From Aquimonas sp044344935 (GTDB taxonomy: Bacteria > Pseudomonadota > Gammaproteobacteria > Xanthomonadales > Xanthomonadaceae), in assembly GCA_044344935.1 (NCBI GenBank), contig JBIJCA010000045.1:1-21080 (forward strand): 21,080 nt of DNA, written 5' to 3'. Both the position numbers and the translations under genes were made by a program. Each line of letters begins with the position of its first letter. Position 1 is the stretch's first letter. This document shows positions 1 to 7,564 of this stretch, in pieces. The notes beneath the pieces are model-generated. The model did not search any database. It saw only the letters and a program-made list of their open reading frames with translations, and was not told where the DNA came from.

Positions 1-1
1 C

Positions 2-709
2 AGCAGCGAATCACGTATACATCGAAGCACCGACGGCGGTCTGAACTGGACGGACGTTACCGGCGACCTGCCCGTCGGGTCGGGTTCGGTCCGCATCATC
101 CGCTTCCTGCCTGGCCCCAACGGCAGCATGCTCGCCGCCGGCACGGACCGCAGCGTCTACCTCGCCAGCGAAACCGAGGGTTTTGCGGTCTGGCGCAGCG
201 CCGGCAGCGGCCTGCCCGGCGCACCGGTCTACGCCCTCGACTACGACGAGAGCCAGGATCTGCTCGTTGCCGGCACCCTGGGACGCGGCAGCTACAAGCT
301 GTCCGGACCGGTGGTACGCACTTTCCCGGCGCCACCGGTGGGCAACGTCAACCCGCCGCCCGGCACCGATTACTCCGGCGCCTGGTCGAACCCGAACGAG
401 AGCGGTTGGGGTCTGATCATCGTGCGTGGTGGCAGTGGCGCCTATGGTGTGTACATCTTCCACTACGGTGACGACTCCAAGCCCGACTGGTACCTCGCCC
501 CCGGCGCGCTCACCGGCAACCGCTTCCAGGCCAATATCAATGCCTTCACCGGTCCTTGGTTCGGCACTGTGCCTTACAACCCCGCCAACCTCAGCGCCCG
601 CGTCGCCGGCACCATCACCGTCGACTTCAGCAGCGACAGCAATGCCAGCGTCAGCTTCACCATTGATGGCAGGACCGTCAATTCCACTCTGAGAAAGTTG
701 AGTTTCTGA
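2..709 (+). CDS. Secreted repeat protein, 3' part only (BNR/beta-propeller-like region plus C-terminal NESGWG domain)
   Basis: The reading frame is open from the first bases of the window to the TGA at 707-709, so the 5' end lies outside and 235 residues are visible. The first ~110 residues look like the end of a sialidase/BNR-type beta-propeller: a STDGGLNW element near residue 10 resembles an Asp-box, followed by glycine-rich beta strands. A proline-rich linker (about residues 110-121) leads to a ~110-residue terminal domain starting YSGAW and containing NESGWGL (132-138). From memory, this kind of domain recurs at the ends of exported proteins in Xanthomonadales and Burkholderiales; its function is unknown to me. 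ATGs inside the frame, such as position 128, are not credible starts because the repeat-like sequence runs through them. Extracellular location is inferred. A strong palindrome follows the stop. Confidence 0.8.
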   Translation, partial: SSESRIHRSTDGGLNWTDVTGDLPVGSGSVRIIRFLPGPNGSMLAAGTDRSVYLASETEGFAVWRSAGSGLPGAPVYALDYDESQDLLVAGTLGRGSYKLSGPVVRTFPAPPVGNVNPPPGTDYSGAWSNPNESGWGLIIVRGGSGAYGVYIFHYGDDSKPDWYLAPGALTGNRFQANINAFTGPWFGTVPYNPANLSARVAGTITVDFSSDSNASVSFTIDGRTVNSTLRKLSF

Positions 710-726
710 CCGATACCGGGCGGGCT

Positions 727-756
727 ACGACCCGTCCGCCGCGGCGGACGGGTCGT
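727..756 (+). terminator. Perfect 30-bp palindrome, probable bidirectional terminator
   Basis: The arm ACGACCCGTCCGCC (727-740) is followed by GC and its exact reverse complement (743-756), then TT. It starts 18 nt after the stop of the left-edge gene and about 65 nt beyond the end of the convergent alkB gene. Position between two convergent genes and a very stable stem suggest an intrinsic terminator. The T tract on the plus strand is only TTT, so it is not a textbook one. A protein-binding site is the alternative. Confidence 0.6.
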
Positions 757-821
757 TTGGCGGCAGACCTCAAGGCGTCACTGGGACCAGGCTGTATTGA
801 ACGGCGGCGGGCTCGCGGACC

Positions 822-2000
822 TCATCCTCCGCTCTTGGGCGCGCGGTTGCGGCCCGCGACCCGTCGATGCGAATCGAAGTTGACCCGACCCAAGTCGCCC
901 TCGGCGGCCGCGAGCACCCGCGGGTCCATCACCCGGAACCAGAGCGGCGGCACGTAGGCCAGCAGGAACATGCCGAAATAGCCGGTTGGCAGCTGCGGGG
1001 CTTCCGGAAAATGACGCAGGCTCTGGTATCGGCGCGCGGCGTGCGCATGGTGGTCGGCATGGCGCTGCAGGTGGAACAGCACCCAGTTCGAAACGAGCGA
1101 ATTGCTGTTCCAGGAATGCCGCGGTGAGCAGCGCTCGGGGCGGCCGTCTGCACCGATGGCACGCTTGAGGCCGTAGTGCTCGATGTAGTTGGCGGAAGAC
1201 AGCTGGAAGTTGGCCCAGGCCGAGGCCAACAGCAGAAAGCCCAGCACTTCGGCACCCAGCCAGAGCGTCAGCGCGGTCCACAGGGCAAGCGTCAACGTGC
1301 CGGTCTGGAGGATTTCGTTGTCGGGGTGCCAGACACTGCGGCCGTCGCGCTGCAGGCGTTCGGCTTCCAGCCGCCAGGCCCGCCGCCAAGCTCCCGGCCA
1401 TTCGCGCAGGACGAAGCGCCAGATCGACTCGCCCAGGCGAGCCGATGCCGGGTCTTCGAAGGTGGCGACGTCGCGGTGATGGCCGCGGTTGTGTTCGACC
1501 ACGAAATGGCCGTAGGCCGTGGGGGCCAGCACCCACTGCGCCAGGGCGCGTTCGAGTCGCGACTTCTTGTGGCCGAGCTCGTGGCCGGCGTTGATGCAGA
1601 AGCCGCCGACCACGCCGGTGGACAGCGCCAGCGCCAGCCAGCCGTGCCATGGCAGTTGCGCCTGCGTCGCGTACCAGGCGCCTCCGATGAACCAGAACCA
1701 CAGCAGCGGGACCACCGCCCAGGTGATCCAGCGGTAGTAGCGCTCGGCCTCGAGTGCCGCCACCGCCGATTCGGGCGGGTTGCTGGTGTCGTCGCCCACG
1801 GCCAGATCGAGCAGGGGCAGCAGCACGTAGACGAGCAACAGGGGCGTCCACAGCGCAAGCGGGCTCTGCAGCCACTCGGCCAGCAGCGGACCCCCACCGA
1901 CCAGGCTGGGCACCGCCAGCGACAGCAGCCACAGCGGACGCTTGCGGTCGTGCCAGGTCTCGGAGGCGTCGAGGCGGGAAGGTGAGGTGTTCAGGGCCAT
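822..2000 (-). CDS. alkB: Alkane 1-monooxygenase (AlkB-type integral-membrane di-iron hydroxylase)
   Basis: The 392-residue protein is predicted to hydroxylate the terminal carbon of n-alkanes in the inner membrane, taking electrons from rubredoxin and rubredoxin reductase. All iron-ligand boxes are intact: HELGHKK (140-146), EHNRGHH (169-175) and LQRHADHHAH (311-320), plus the AlkB signature NYIEHYGL (271-278). Hydrophobic segments lie near residues 23-40, 46-68, 92-110, 119-137 and 233-265. Length is typical of AlkB, without a fused rubredoxin domain; no rubredoxin gene is visible here. The start is the ATG at 1998-2000; no clear Shine-Dalgarno precedes it. It diverges from an AraC-family gene with an 86-bp gap, the usual layout of a regulator and its target. 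Membrane fatty acid desaturases and xylene monooxygenases share the histidine boxes, but the NYIEHYG signature favours AlkB. Confidence 0.95.
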   Translation of the reverse strand: MALNTSPSRLDASETWHDRKRPLWLLSLAVPSLVGGGPLLAEWLQSPLALWTPLLLVYVLLPLLDLAVGDDTSNPPESAVAALEAERYYRWITWAVVPLLWFWFIGGAWYATQAQLPWHGWLALALSTGVVGGFCINAGHELGHKKSRLERALAQWVLAPTAYGHFVVEHNRGHHRDVATFEDPASARLGESIWRFVLREWPGAWRRAWRLEAERLQRDGRSVWHPDNEILQTGTLTLALWTALTLWLGAEVLGFLLLASAWANFQLSSANYIEHYGLKRAIGADGRPERCSPRHSWNSNSLVSNWVLFHLQRHADHHAHAARRYQSLRHFPEAPQLPTGYFGMFLLAYVPPLWFRVMDPRVLAAAEGDLGRVNFDSHRRVAGRNRAPKSGG

Positions 2001-2086
2001 GGGTGCGTCGCCAAGTCAGACGCCGCAAGGCTGCTCGCCTGGAGCGCGGCGTTCCAGCGTCGCAGCTGCCAACAGATCGTCATTTC

Positions 2087-3115
2087 ATGCCAGCATCGGT
2101 CATGCACCGCACCTGCGACGACACCGCCCCCGGACTGCACCCGGCCTACCTGCGCCTGCTGCTTCTTCAGCTCAAGCGCGCGGGGCTGTCGGCCGACCCG
2201 CTGCTGGAGCGGGCAGGCATTCGCGCCAATGAGGTCGAGTCCGAGGGCGCCCATCTCGACGTGGAGCGTGTGCAGCGCCTGATCAACGCCGCAGTCGAAG
2301 CCACGGGTCGGCCATGGCTGGGGCTTGAGTTCGGCGCCGGCGTGCCCGTGCTGGGCCACGGTCCGCTGGGTCTGGCCGCGGCCGCAAGCGCCAGCCTTCG
2401 CGAGGCGCTCGACCTGATCGCCCGCTTCCTGCAGTTGCGCGCACCGCTCATCCAGCTGCATCTGTCGACCGCAGCAGGTGGCGTCTGGGCGGAGTTCCGG
2501 GCTCATCCGCGGCTGCAGAGCGCGCGTCTGTTCGTGACCGAGGCGGCGCTGGTGATGCTGGAGCGGCTGCTGCAGGGGCTGAGCGCCGGTGACTTCGCGC
2601 AGGCGCGCATCGAACTGCCATGGCCGCGCCCGGACTGGGCGCGGCACTATCCACGCTTCTTCGTCTCACCCCTGCGTTTCAACGCGCGCGCTGCACGCCT
2701 GTGGCTACCGGCCGTGCTCGTGGACGCGCCCTGCCTGTCGGCCGACCCGGCCGCGCTGGCGTTCGCACGCGCTGAATGCGAGCGGCGCCTGGCCGATACG
2801 GGCGCCGGGCTCGATGCGGTGGCGGCGCTGCGCCGCCGCCTGTCTGCCTGCGACGGCCACTACCCGGATGCCGCCACCGTGGCCGCCGAGCTCGGTCTGT
2901 CGCTGCGCAGCTTTTTTCGCCTGCTTGCTTCGGAAGGGGTGCGTTGGCGCGCGTTGCTGGACGAGGCGCGGCGCCAGCGCGCGCTGCAGCTGCTGCGCGA
3001 GACCGAGCTGTCTGTGGAGCGCATCGCCGAGCGGCTCGGCTACGTGGATGCCAGCAACTTCAGTCGCTGCCTGCGGCGCTGGTACGGACGCAGTGCCCGG
3101 GAGCTGCGAGGCTGA
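2087..3115 (+). CDS. AraC/XylS-family transcriptional regulator, probable regulator of alkB
   Basis: This is a 342-residue regulator. Residues ~20-205 resemble the arabinose-binding-like N-terminal domain found in the OruR/ArgR-like branch of AraC proteins, and residues ~262-341 form the double helix-turn-helix DNA-binding domain, with the second helix region around AERLGYVDASNFSRCLRRW. It is transcribed away from the alkane hydroxylase gene. AraC/XylS proteins such as AlkR of Acinetobacter are known to activate alkane hydroxylase genes, so control of the divergent gene in response to alkanes or fatty acids is a reasonable inference, not something the sequence proves. The start is uncertain: ATG 2087 and ATG 2102 are both in frame and neither has a good ribosome site. 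The frame stays open much further upstream but there it only mirrors alkB. Confidence 0.9.
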   Translation: MPASVMHRTCDDTAPGLHPAYLRLLLLQLKRAGLSADPLLERAGIRANEVESEGAHLDVERVQRLINAAVEATGRPWLGLEFGAGVPVLGHGPLGLAAAASASLREALDLIARFLQLRAPLIQLHLSTAAGGVWAEFRAHPRLQSARLFVTEAALVMLERLLQGLSAGDFAQARIELPWPRPDWARHYPRFFVSPLRFNARAARLWLPAVLVDAPCLSADPAALAFARAECERRLADTGAGLDAVAALRRRLSACDGHYPDAATVAAELGLSLRSFFRLLASEGVRWRALLDEARRQRALQLLRETELSVERIAERLGYVDASNFSRCLRRWYGRSARELRG

Positions 3116-3162
3116 GCCGGAAGCGCCCGCTGCCCGCGGCGCGCCACGCGACTTGCTCACGA

Positions 3163-3230
3163 TCCCGCGCGCGGCGCCGTCGCTCCGCAGCGATGAGTGC
3201 TTTGGCGGTTGTGCGCCTTGGCGCGCGGGA
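3163..3230. repeat. Long-loop inverted repeat in a convergent intergenic gap
   Basis: TCCCGCGCGC (3163-3172) pairs exactly with GCGCGCGGGA (3221-3230) across 48 nt, inside the 138-bp gap between the AraC-type gene and the convergent DUF1287 gene. A small inner stem TCGCT-CCGC-AGCGA lies between the arms. It could help end transcription from either side; there is no T tract. In such GC-rich DNA a chance match is possible. Confidence 0.3.
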
Positions 3231-3253
3231 CCCGGCGGCCGTGTCCTGTGACC

Positions 3254-3850
3254 TCAATCGCGCTGCGGACGGAAGCGGAACCAGCCGGTGATTGCCCAGC
3301 CGAACAGCACGTCTTCTTCCCGCGTGCCGGCGCCGATGTTGTGGATGACCAGCGGCCGTCCGGCCCTGTTGCGTCGGTCCGAGACGATGCCGATATGCGG
3401 CAGGTTGCCGGGCAGGCGCCAGCTGACGAGATCGCCGGGCGCGTAGTCTTCGGCCTGCGCGCTGATTGGGCGTTCGGCACCCTGGCGGCGCAGCCACGTC
3501 TCAAGGTTGGGTACCCGCCGATGGTCGATGCTGCGATCCGGCCGGGTGAGGCCCCAGACCGCGGGATAGGCGTTGAACTCGGCGCGCATGTCCTCGTGCA
3601 CGGCCTGCTGAAGGTCGAGTCCCTGTTGGCGATAGGCGCGGATCACCACGTCGGTGCAGACGCCGCGCTCCAAAGGGACGTCGCCCATCGGATAGTCCAG
3701 CCGCACATAGGCGGGGTCATAGATCAGCGTCACCCCGATCTGGGCGCGCGCGGCTTCGACCAGTGCGGAGGCATGGGCCTGCTTGGTGCCGATCGGCAGC
3801 AGGACACTTGGCAGCATGAGAAGAAGCGCGAGCAGAGGAAGACGTGGCAT
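3254..3850 (-). CDS. DUF1287 family exported protein (YijF-like, predicted cysteine hydrolase fold)
   Basis: The 198-residue protein has a short hydrophobic signal peptide (residues 1-28, cleavage probably after the QAHA/SA region), so it should be periplasmic. The body matches the DUF1287 family (E. coli YijF relatives): the YDPAYVRLDYP stretch at 44-54, then GVCTDVVIRAY with Cys65, the segment LPHIGIVSD with His152, and VIHNIGAG with His170-Asn171. The Cys/His arrangement resembles NlpC/P60-like cell-wall hydrolases, but the substrate is unknown. The ATG at 3848-3850 was chosen because the signal peptide begins there; upstream in-frame codons give no plausible protein. It lies 122 bp downstream of the GGDEF-EAL gene on the same strand; co-transcription is possible but not shown. 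Confidence 0.85.
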   Translation of the reverse strand: MPRLPLLALLLMLPSVLLPIGTKQAHASALVEAARAQIGVTLIYDPAYVRLDYPMGDVPLERGVCTDVVIRAYRQQGLDLQQAVHEDMRAEFNAYPAVWGLTRPDRSIDHRRVPNLETWLRRQGAERPISAQAEDYAPGDLVSWRLPGNLPHIGIVSDRRNRAGRPLVIHNIGAGTREEDVLFGWAITGWFRFRPQRD

Positions 3851-3972
3851 GCGGGTGTACCGGAGCAGGGTGAGGCCTGAGAACGCTGACTGCCGCACCG
3901 GGTTCCCGAAGGCGCTTTGCTTGCCGGCTGCGGGCGTCCGCGCACCTGAATGATCAATGCCCGCGGCCGGTC

Positions 3973-6117
3973 TCAGCGCTCTGAAGCCTGTGCCTGCAGG
4001 CGCAGCGAGAACGCTTCGGCGCTCAAGGCCGGTGCGTACAGGAAGCCCTGATACGCCTCGACGCCGCGGCTGCGAATCCACTCGAGCTGAGCGGGTGTTT
4101 CGACGCCTTCGGCGACCGCACGCAGCTCCATCAGCCTGCACAGTTCCACGATCAGGTCGGTCAGGGCGCTGTCATCGGGCAGACCGCGGATGAAGCTGCG
4201 GTCGATCTTCAGCGTGCGGATCGGATAGCGGCGCAGAGTTGCCAGGTTCGAATAGCCGGTGCCGAAATCATCCAGTGCCACCGACAGGCCAAGTGCGCTC
4301 ATGGCGCGCAGGGTCTCCAGCGGCTGCTCGTCGCTGCCGAGCAGGGTCGATTCGGTGATCTCGATCTGCAGGCCGGCTGGATCGCAGCCCGTCTGCCGCA
4401 GCACGGCGGCGAGGTCGGCGATCACGTCGGGCTCGGAGAACTCTTGCGGCGACATGTTCACCGAAACCGTCAGCGCGTGTCCGGCGGCCGCCCAGGCAGC
4501 GCGCTGGCGCGCCGCCTGCAGCAGCACGATGCGGTCCAGGGCGCGGATCAGGCCGAGTCGTTCGCAGGTCGGGATGAAGGCGTCCGGCCCGGTCAGGCCG
4601 CGCTTCGGATGCCGCCAGCGCACCAGCGCTTCGGCGCCGATGATGCGTTGGTCCTCGACGCGCAGGATCGGCTGGTAGTGGACTTCGAACGCAGACTGCG
4701 CCACGGCTTCACGCAGATCGTGCTCGAGCTCCGCGCGGGCCTTGAGCTCGACGCCCATCGACGCGCTGTAGCGGGCCAATGTGTTGCGACCGCTCTGTTT
4801 GGCCGCGTACAGGGCGAGATCGGCGCTGCGCAGCAGGGTGTCGAAATCCTCGCCATCGCGGGGGTGGAGGCCCACGCCGATGGACACCGTCACCCGCAGG
4901 GTCTGGCCCTTCAGCGCGAACGGCGCTGACAGCGCGGTGCGGATCGCCGCTTCGACGTCGAGCAGATCCTGAGCCTCCGGCAAGCCTGCCAGCAGGACCA
5001 GAAATTCGTCGCCGCCGAAGCGTGTGACCAGATCCTCGCGGCGGATCGCTGCGCGCAGACGCTGGGCGACTTCGGCCAGCAGTTCGTCGCCGGCGGCGTG
5101 GCCGAGGCTGTCGTTGACCGTCTTGAACTCGTCGAGGTCGATCAATAGAAGCGCGGACGTGGGCGCCGGGCCGCCCTGCGCGCTGGCGAAGTGCTGGCGG
5201 GCATAGCTGCGGTTGGGCAGGCCGGTGACGGTGTCATGCAGCGCCAGAAAGCTGGCCTGGGCCTCGCTGTCCTTGAGCTGGGTCACGTCGACTTCGCTGA
5301 CCAGCCAGGCCGCGCTGCCGGTGGCGGGATCCCGGCAGGCGCGTGCGGAAAGTTCGTGCCAGCGTTCCCCCGCGCGTGTCTCGACAGCCAGCGTGAGGCT
5401 GGCCTCGCCGTGCTTGCTCAGGGCGTCGCGCAGACGCTGGAAGCGCAGCTCGCTGCCGAGGTGCGCCTGCAGGGTTTGATCTGAGGCGCGCACGCTTCGG
5501 CGCGCGCTCGGGTTGCGGTAGAGCGGAATCCCGCTGTCGTCGTAGAGGGTCACCATCACCGCTGTGTGCAGCAGGGCGTCGACCGAGCGCAGCGAGTCCG
5601 GGGCGTCCTGCGCTTCGCCGGCCGCTTCGCAGAGCATGGCCATGCGGCCGCCGTCGAGGCGGAGCCCGCGAAAGCGCACGTTGACCGCGATCGGCACGCC
5701 TTCGGGGTACAGCGTCCACAGTTCGTGGAAGCGCGCGTCGTGATCGATGAAGTCCTGCTGGTACTGGGCCAGACGCTCGGCAACCGAGGCCGACATGTCC
5801 CGCCCGAGGTCGCGGGCCTGCAGACTTTCAAGATCGGGTGCCCGCCAGAGCTTGAGGGCTGCCGGGTTGGCCCAGTGGATCCGGCGCTGATCTATGTCGA
5901 ACACCCAGACGGCCGAGCCGAGCCGATCAAGAACTGCGCGTTCGATTCCGCCGGACTGCGGGAGCGCCTGCCGCCAGCCCACCTCGGGCAGGCTCACGCA
6001 CGCACCTGAAGTCGGTGCAGCACTGAGCAACAGAGGCAGGACAGATGCAAGGACGCTCCCCGGAAACCCATGATGCCTGGGCGACCACCTCGAGAGCGCG
6101 CCCAGTGGAGTCAGCAT
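3973..6117 (-). CDS. PAS-GGDEF-EAL protein (cyclic-di-GMP synthesis/degradation)
   Basis: With the ATG at 6117 the protein has 714 residues. After a poorly conserved N-terminus with one hydrophobic stretch (about 20-40) come a PAS-type sensor region (about 63-165), a second PAS-like stretch (176-286), a GGDEF domain (about 291-451) and an EAL domain (about 461-711). The cyclase site is an intact GGDEF (368-372), with an inhibitory RxxD site (R359-D362) five residues before it. The phosphodiesterase motifs are also intact: EAL (496-498), N554, E586, D616-D617, K637 and E670. Both activities are therefore possible; which dominates cannot be read from sequence. The start is doubtful: GTG 6159 and ATG 6117 are both in frame, and neither has a ribosome site. 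The hydrophobic stretch could be a membrane anchor or may lie before the true start. Confidence 0.9.
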   Translation of the reverse strand: MLTPLGALSRWSPRHHGFPGSVLASVLPLLLSAAPTSGACVSLPEVGWRQALPQSGGIERAVLDRLGSAVWVFDIDQRRIHWANPAALKLWRAPDLESLQARDLGRDMSASVAERLAQYQQDFIDHDARFHELWTLYPEGVPIAVNVRFRGLRLDGGRMAMLCEAAGEAQDAPDSLRSVDALLHTAVMVTLYDDSGIPLYRNPSARRSVRASDQTLQAHLGSELRFQRLRDALSKHGEASLTLAVETRAGERWHELSARACRDPATGSAAWLVSEVDVTQLKDSEAQASFLALHDTVTGLPNRSYARQHFASAQGGPAPTSALLLIDLDEFKTVNDSLGHAAGDELLAEVAQRLRAAIRREDLVTRFGGDEFLVLLAGLPEAQDLLDVEAAIRTALSAPFALKGQTLRVTVSIGVGLHPRDGEDFDTLLRSADLALYAAKQSGRNTLARYSASMGVELKARAELEHDLREAVAQSAFEVHYQPILRVEDQRIIGAEALVRWRHPKRGLTGPDAFIPTCERLGLIRALDRIVLLQAARQRAAWAAAGHALTVSVNMSPQEFSEPDVIADLAAVLRQTGCDPAGLQIEITESTLLGSDEQPLETLRAMSALGLSVALDDFGTGYSNLATLRRYPIRTLKIDRSFIRGLPDDSALTDLIVELCRLMELRAVAEGVETPAQLEWIRSRGVEAYQGFLYAPALSAEAFSLRLQAQASER

Positions 6118-6460
6118 GCAGTTTTCGCGCCGCGCTGTCCTCACGACTGCCGTCGCCACTCAGTGAATCAACCCGTATCGGCCCGATTTCGGTGTCTCGG
6201 GCGCGCGAAACGGGAAGCCAAGGGCGGCGCCTGGGTGCTACCCCGGCCGGAGCTGGCACCCGTGAGGGTGCCCGTCGACGGCAGCGCCGCGGGCTTTCGG
6301 TTGCCGGTCAGCTGTCCGCTCGCCGGCCAGGGTCAAGGCTACCGTTGCGTGACCCGCGCGGGCCCTCGCGTCACGCAGATCGGGCTCCAGCCACTCGCCG
6401 TTCTCGAAGCCCGCGCCCGCATCAGGGGCCCAGGCGTGAGCGCGTGACGGTGCCGGTGTT
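6118..6460. other. Gene-free stretch with two small inverted repeats
   Basis: This ~340-bp gap separates the end of the beta-lactamase gene from the start of the GGDEF-EAL gene, both on the minus strand. Frames that cross it give no recognisable protein. It holds a compact hairpin GGCACCC-GTGA-GGGTGCC (6255-6272) and a second inverted repeat TGCGTGAC (6346-6353) / GTCACGCA (6370-6377) around a GC-rich centre. These could end the beta-lactamase transcript or lie in the GGDEF-EAL leader; neither has a T tract. I see no clear promoter. Confidence 0.4.
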
Positions 6461-7387
6461 TCAGCCCAACCAAGCGGCGACCACTCGGCCGACCTCGGCC
6501 AGCACGGCGTCGTCAGCGGGACGCGCCTTGGGGTAGTGCCCGTCGGCTTCGTAATAGGCGGCGATTGCGACGGGCGGTCGGCCCGCCGGCCAAGCCATGG
6601 CAACATCGTTGTGCTTGTTGGACATGCCCGGCGCGATTCCCGTGCCGGTCTTGTCGCCAGCCCGCCAGCTTTCCGGCAGTCCGGCGCGCAGTCGCTTCAG
6701 ACCGGTGCCTGTTTCGCGCATCCAGTGCGCGAGCATGCGCTGACTGCCGGCATCCAGCAGGCCCGGTCCGAGGAGTCGAGTGATCAACACGGCCATCGCG
6801 CGTGGCGTGCTGGTATCGCGTAACTCGCCGCTGGGCACAAAGTTCATTTGCGGCTCCCAGCGGTCGACCCGCAGGGTGTCCTCACCGATCGCCCGCAGCG
6901 CCGCGGTGAAGCCCTCGGGACCGCCGAACAGCCGCAGCAGCAGATTGGCCGCGACGTTGTCGCTCGTGGTCTGGGTGGCGTGCGCGAGTTCGAGCGCGCT
7001 CAGGCTGTCGCGGCCCTCCGCCAGTGCCGCTTCCACCATGGGCGCATAGGGCACCAAGTCAGTTCGCTGCAGCGCGATCGGAGCGTGTCCATCGATGCGC
7101 CCGGCCGCATGCGCCTGCAGCACCAGCGCGGCGAGCGGCAGCTTGAAGGTCGAGCACAGCCCGAAGCGCTCCTGGTCGCGCCAGCCGACCGACAGGCCGG
7201 TGCCGGTGTCCAGCGCGAAGACGCCCAGGCGTCCCCCTGTCTGCCGTTCGAGCGCCTGCAGCCGTTCGCGCGCGTCCGCCATTGACAGCCGCGGTGCAGC
7301 CAGAACCGGCAGACCGGGTGCAAGTGCGAGCGCGCTGCAGCCAACGGCGGCGCCGAGCAGGCGGCGGCGGATTCCGAGTCGGGTCAT
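6461..7387 (-). CDS. Class A beta-lactamase, Tat-type signal peptide
   Basis: The 308-residue precursor hydrolyses beta-lactam rings in the periplasm by a serine mechanism. All class A motifs are present: CSTFK with nucleophile Ser79 and Lys82, the SDN loop (142-144), omega-loop RWEPQMN with general base Glu178 and Asn182, and KTG (246-248). The N-terminus GIRRRLLGAAVG followed by a hydrophobic run to about residue 31 resembles a twin-arginine signal, as in L2 of Stenotrophomonas. The loop between KTG and the NDVA strand is 11 residues, which by my recollection of CTX-M enzymes is about four longer. The ATG at 7387 has a good ribosome site (AGGAG at 7394-7398, six bases away). No ampR-like regulator is adjacent. 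Substrate range cannot be judged from sequence. Confidence 0.95.
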   Translation of the reverse strand: MTRLGIRRRLLGAAVGCSALALAPGLPVLAAPRLSMADARERLQALERQTGGRLGVFALDTGTGLSVGWRDQERFGLCSTFKLPLAALVLQAHAAGRIDGHAPIALQRTDLVPYAPMVEAALAEGRDSLSALELAHATQTTSDNVAANLLLRLFGGPEGFTAALRAIGEDTLRVDRWEPQMNFVPSGELRDTSTPRAMAVLITRLLGPGLLDAGSQRMLAHWMRETGTGLKRLRAGLPESWRAGDKTGTGIAPGMSNKHNDVAMAWPAGRPPVAIAAYYEADGHYPKARPADDAVLAEVGRVVAAWLG

Positions 7388-7393
7388 GGGGCG

Positions 7394-7398
7394 CTCCT
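7394..7398 (-). promoter_or_regulatory. Ribosome binding site of the beta-lactamase gene
   Basis: AGGAG on the minus strand lies six bases before the ATG at 7387 and fixes that start over upstream codons in the same open frame. Confidence 0.7.
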
Positions 7399-7513
7399 GT
7401 GCGTGGAGCCAAAGCGTCGCCCGCGCATGTGGCCTTTTGCAGGCATGGCACGGGCATCGCGGAGGCAACGCGGGAGCCAAACCGAGGGGCCGCAAGGCCC
7501 GGGTGGAACGGAC

Positions 7514-7543
7514 TGCGCGCGCGGCCGCCCGGCCGCGCGCGCA
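7514..7543 (-). terminator. 13-bp perfect GC stem after the RcnB-like gene, probable terminator
   Basis: TGCGCGCGCGGCC (7514-7526), a four-base loop and its exact reverse complement (7531-7543) form a very stable hairpin that starts 21 bases after the stop codon at 7565-7567 in the direction of transcription. Location and stability suggest transcription termination for the minus-strand gene. No U-run follows, so the mechanism is uncertain. Confidence 0.5.
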
Positions 7544-7564
7544 CAAGCCGGCCCTTACCGGCAA

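Noticed and set aside
1176..1985. Plus-strand open frame of 269 codons opposite alkB
   Set aside because: It mirrors the intact AlkB frame; its product is Gln/Arg-rich with no known motif. GC-rich third positions make long antisense frames common here.
1754..2086. N-terminal extension of the AraC-family regulator by ~110 residues
   Set aside because: The added part is antisense to the AlkB N-terminus and Arg/Pro/Ala-rich; the family normally begins close to the ATG at 2087 or 2102.
6045..6536. Plus-strand frames in the gap between the GGDEF-EAL and beta-lactamase genes
   Set aside because: They give Arg/Ser/Pro-rich products with no motif and overlap both neighbours on the opposite strand.
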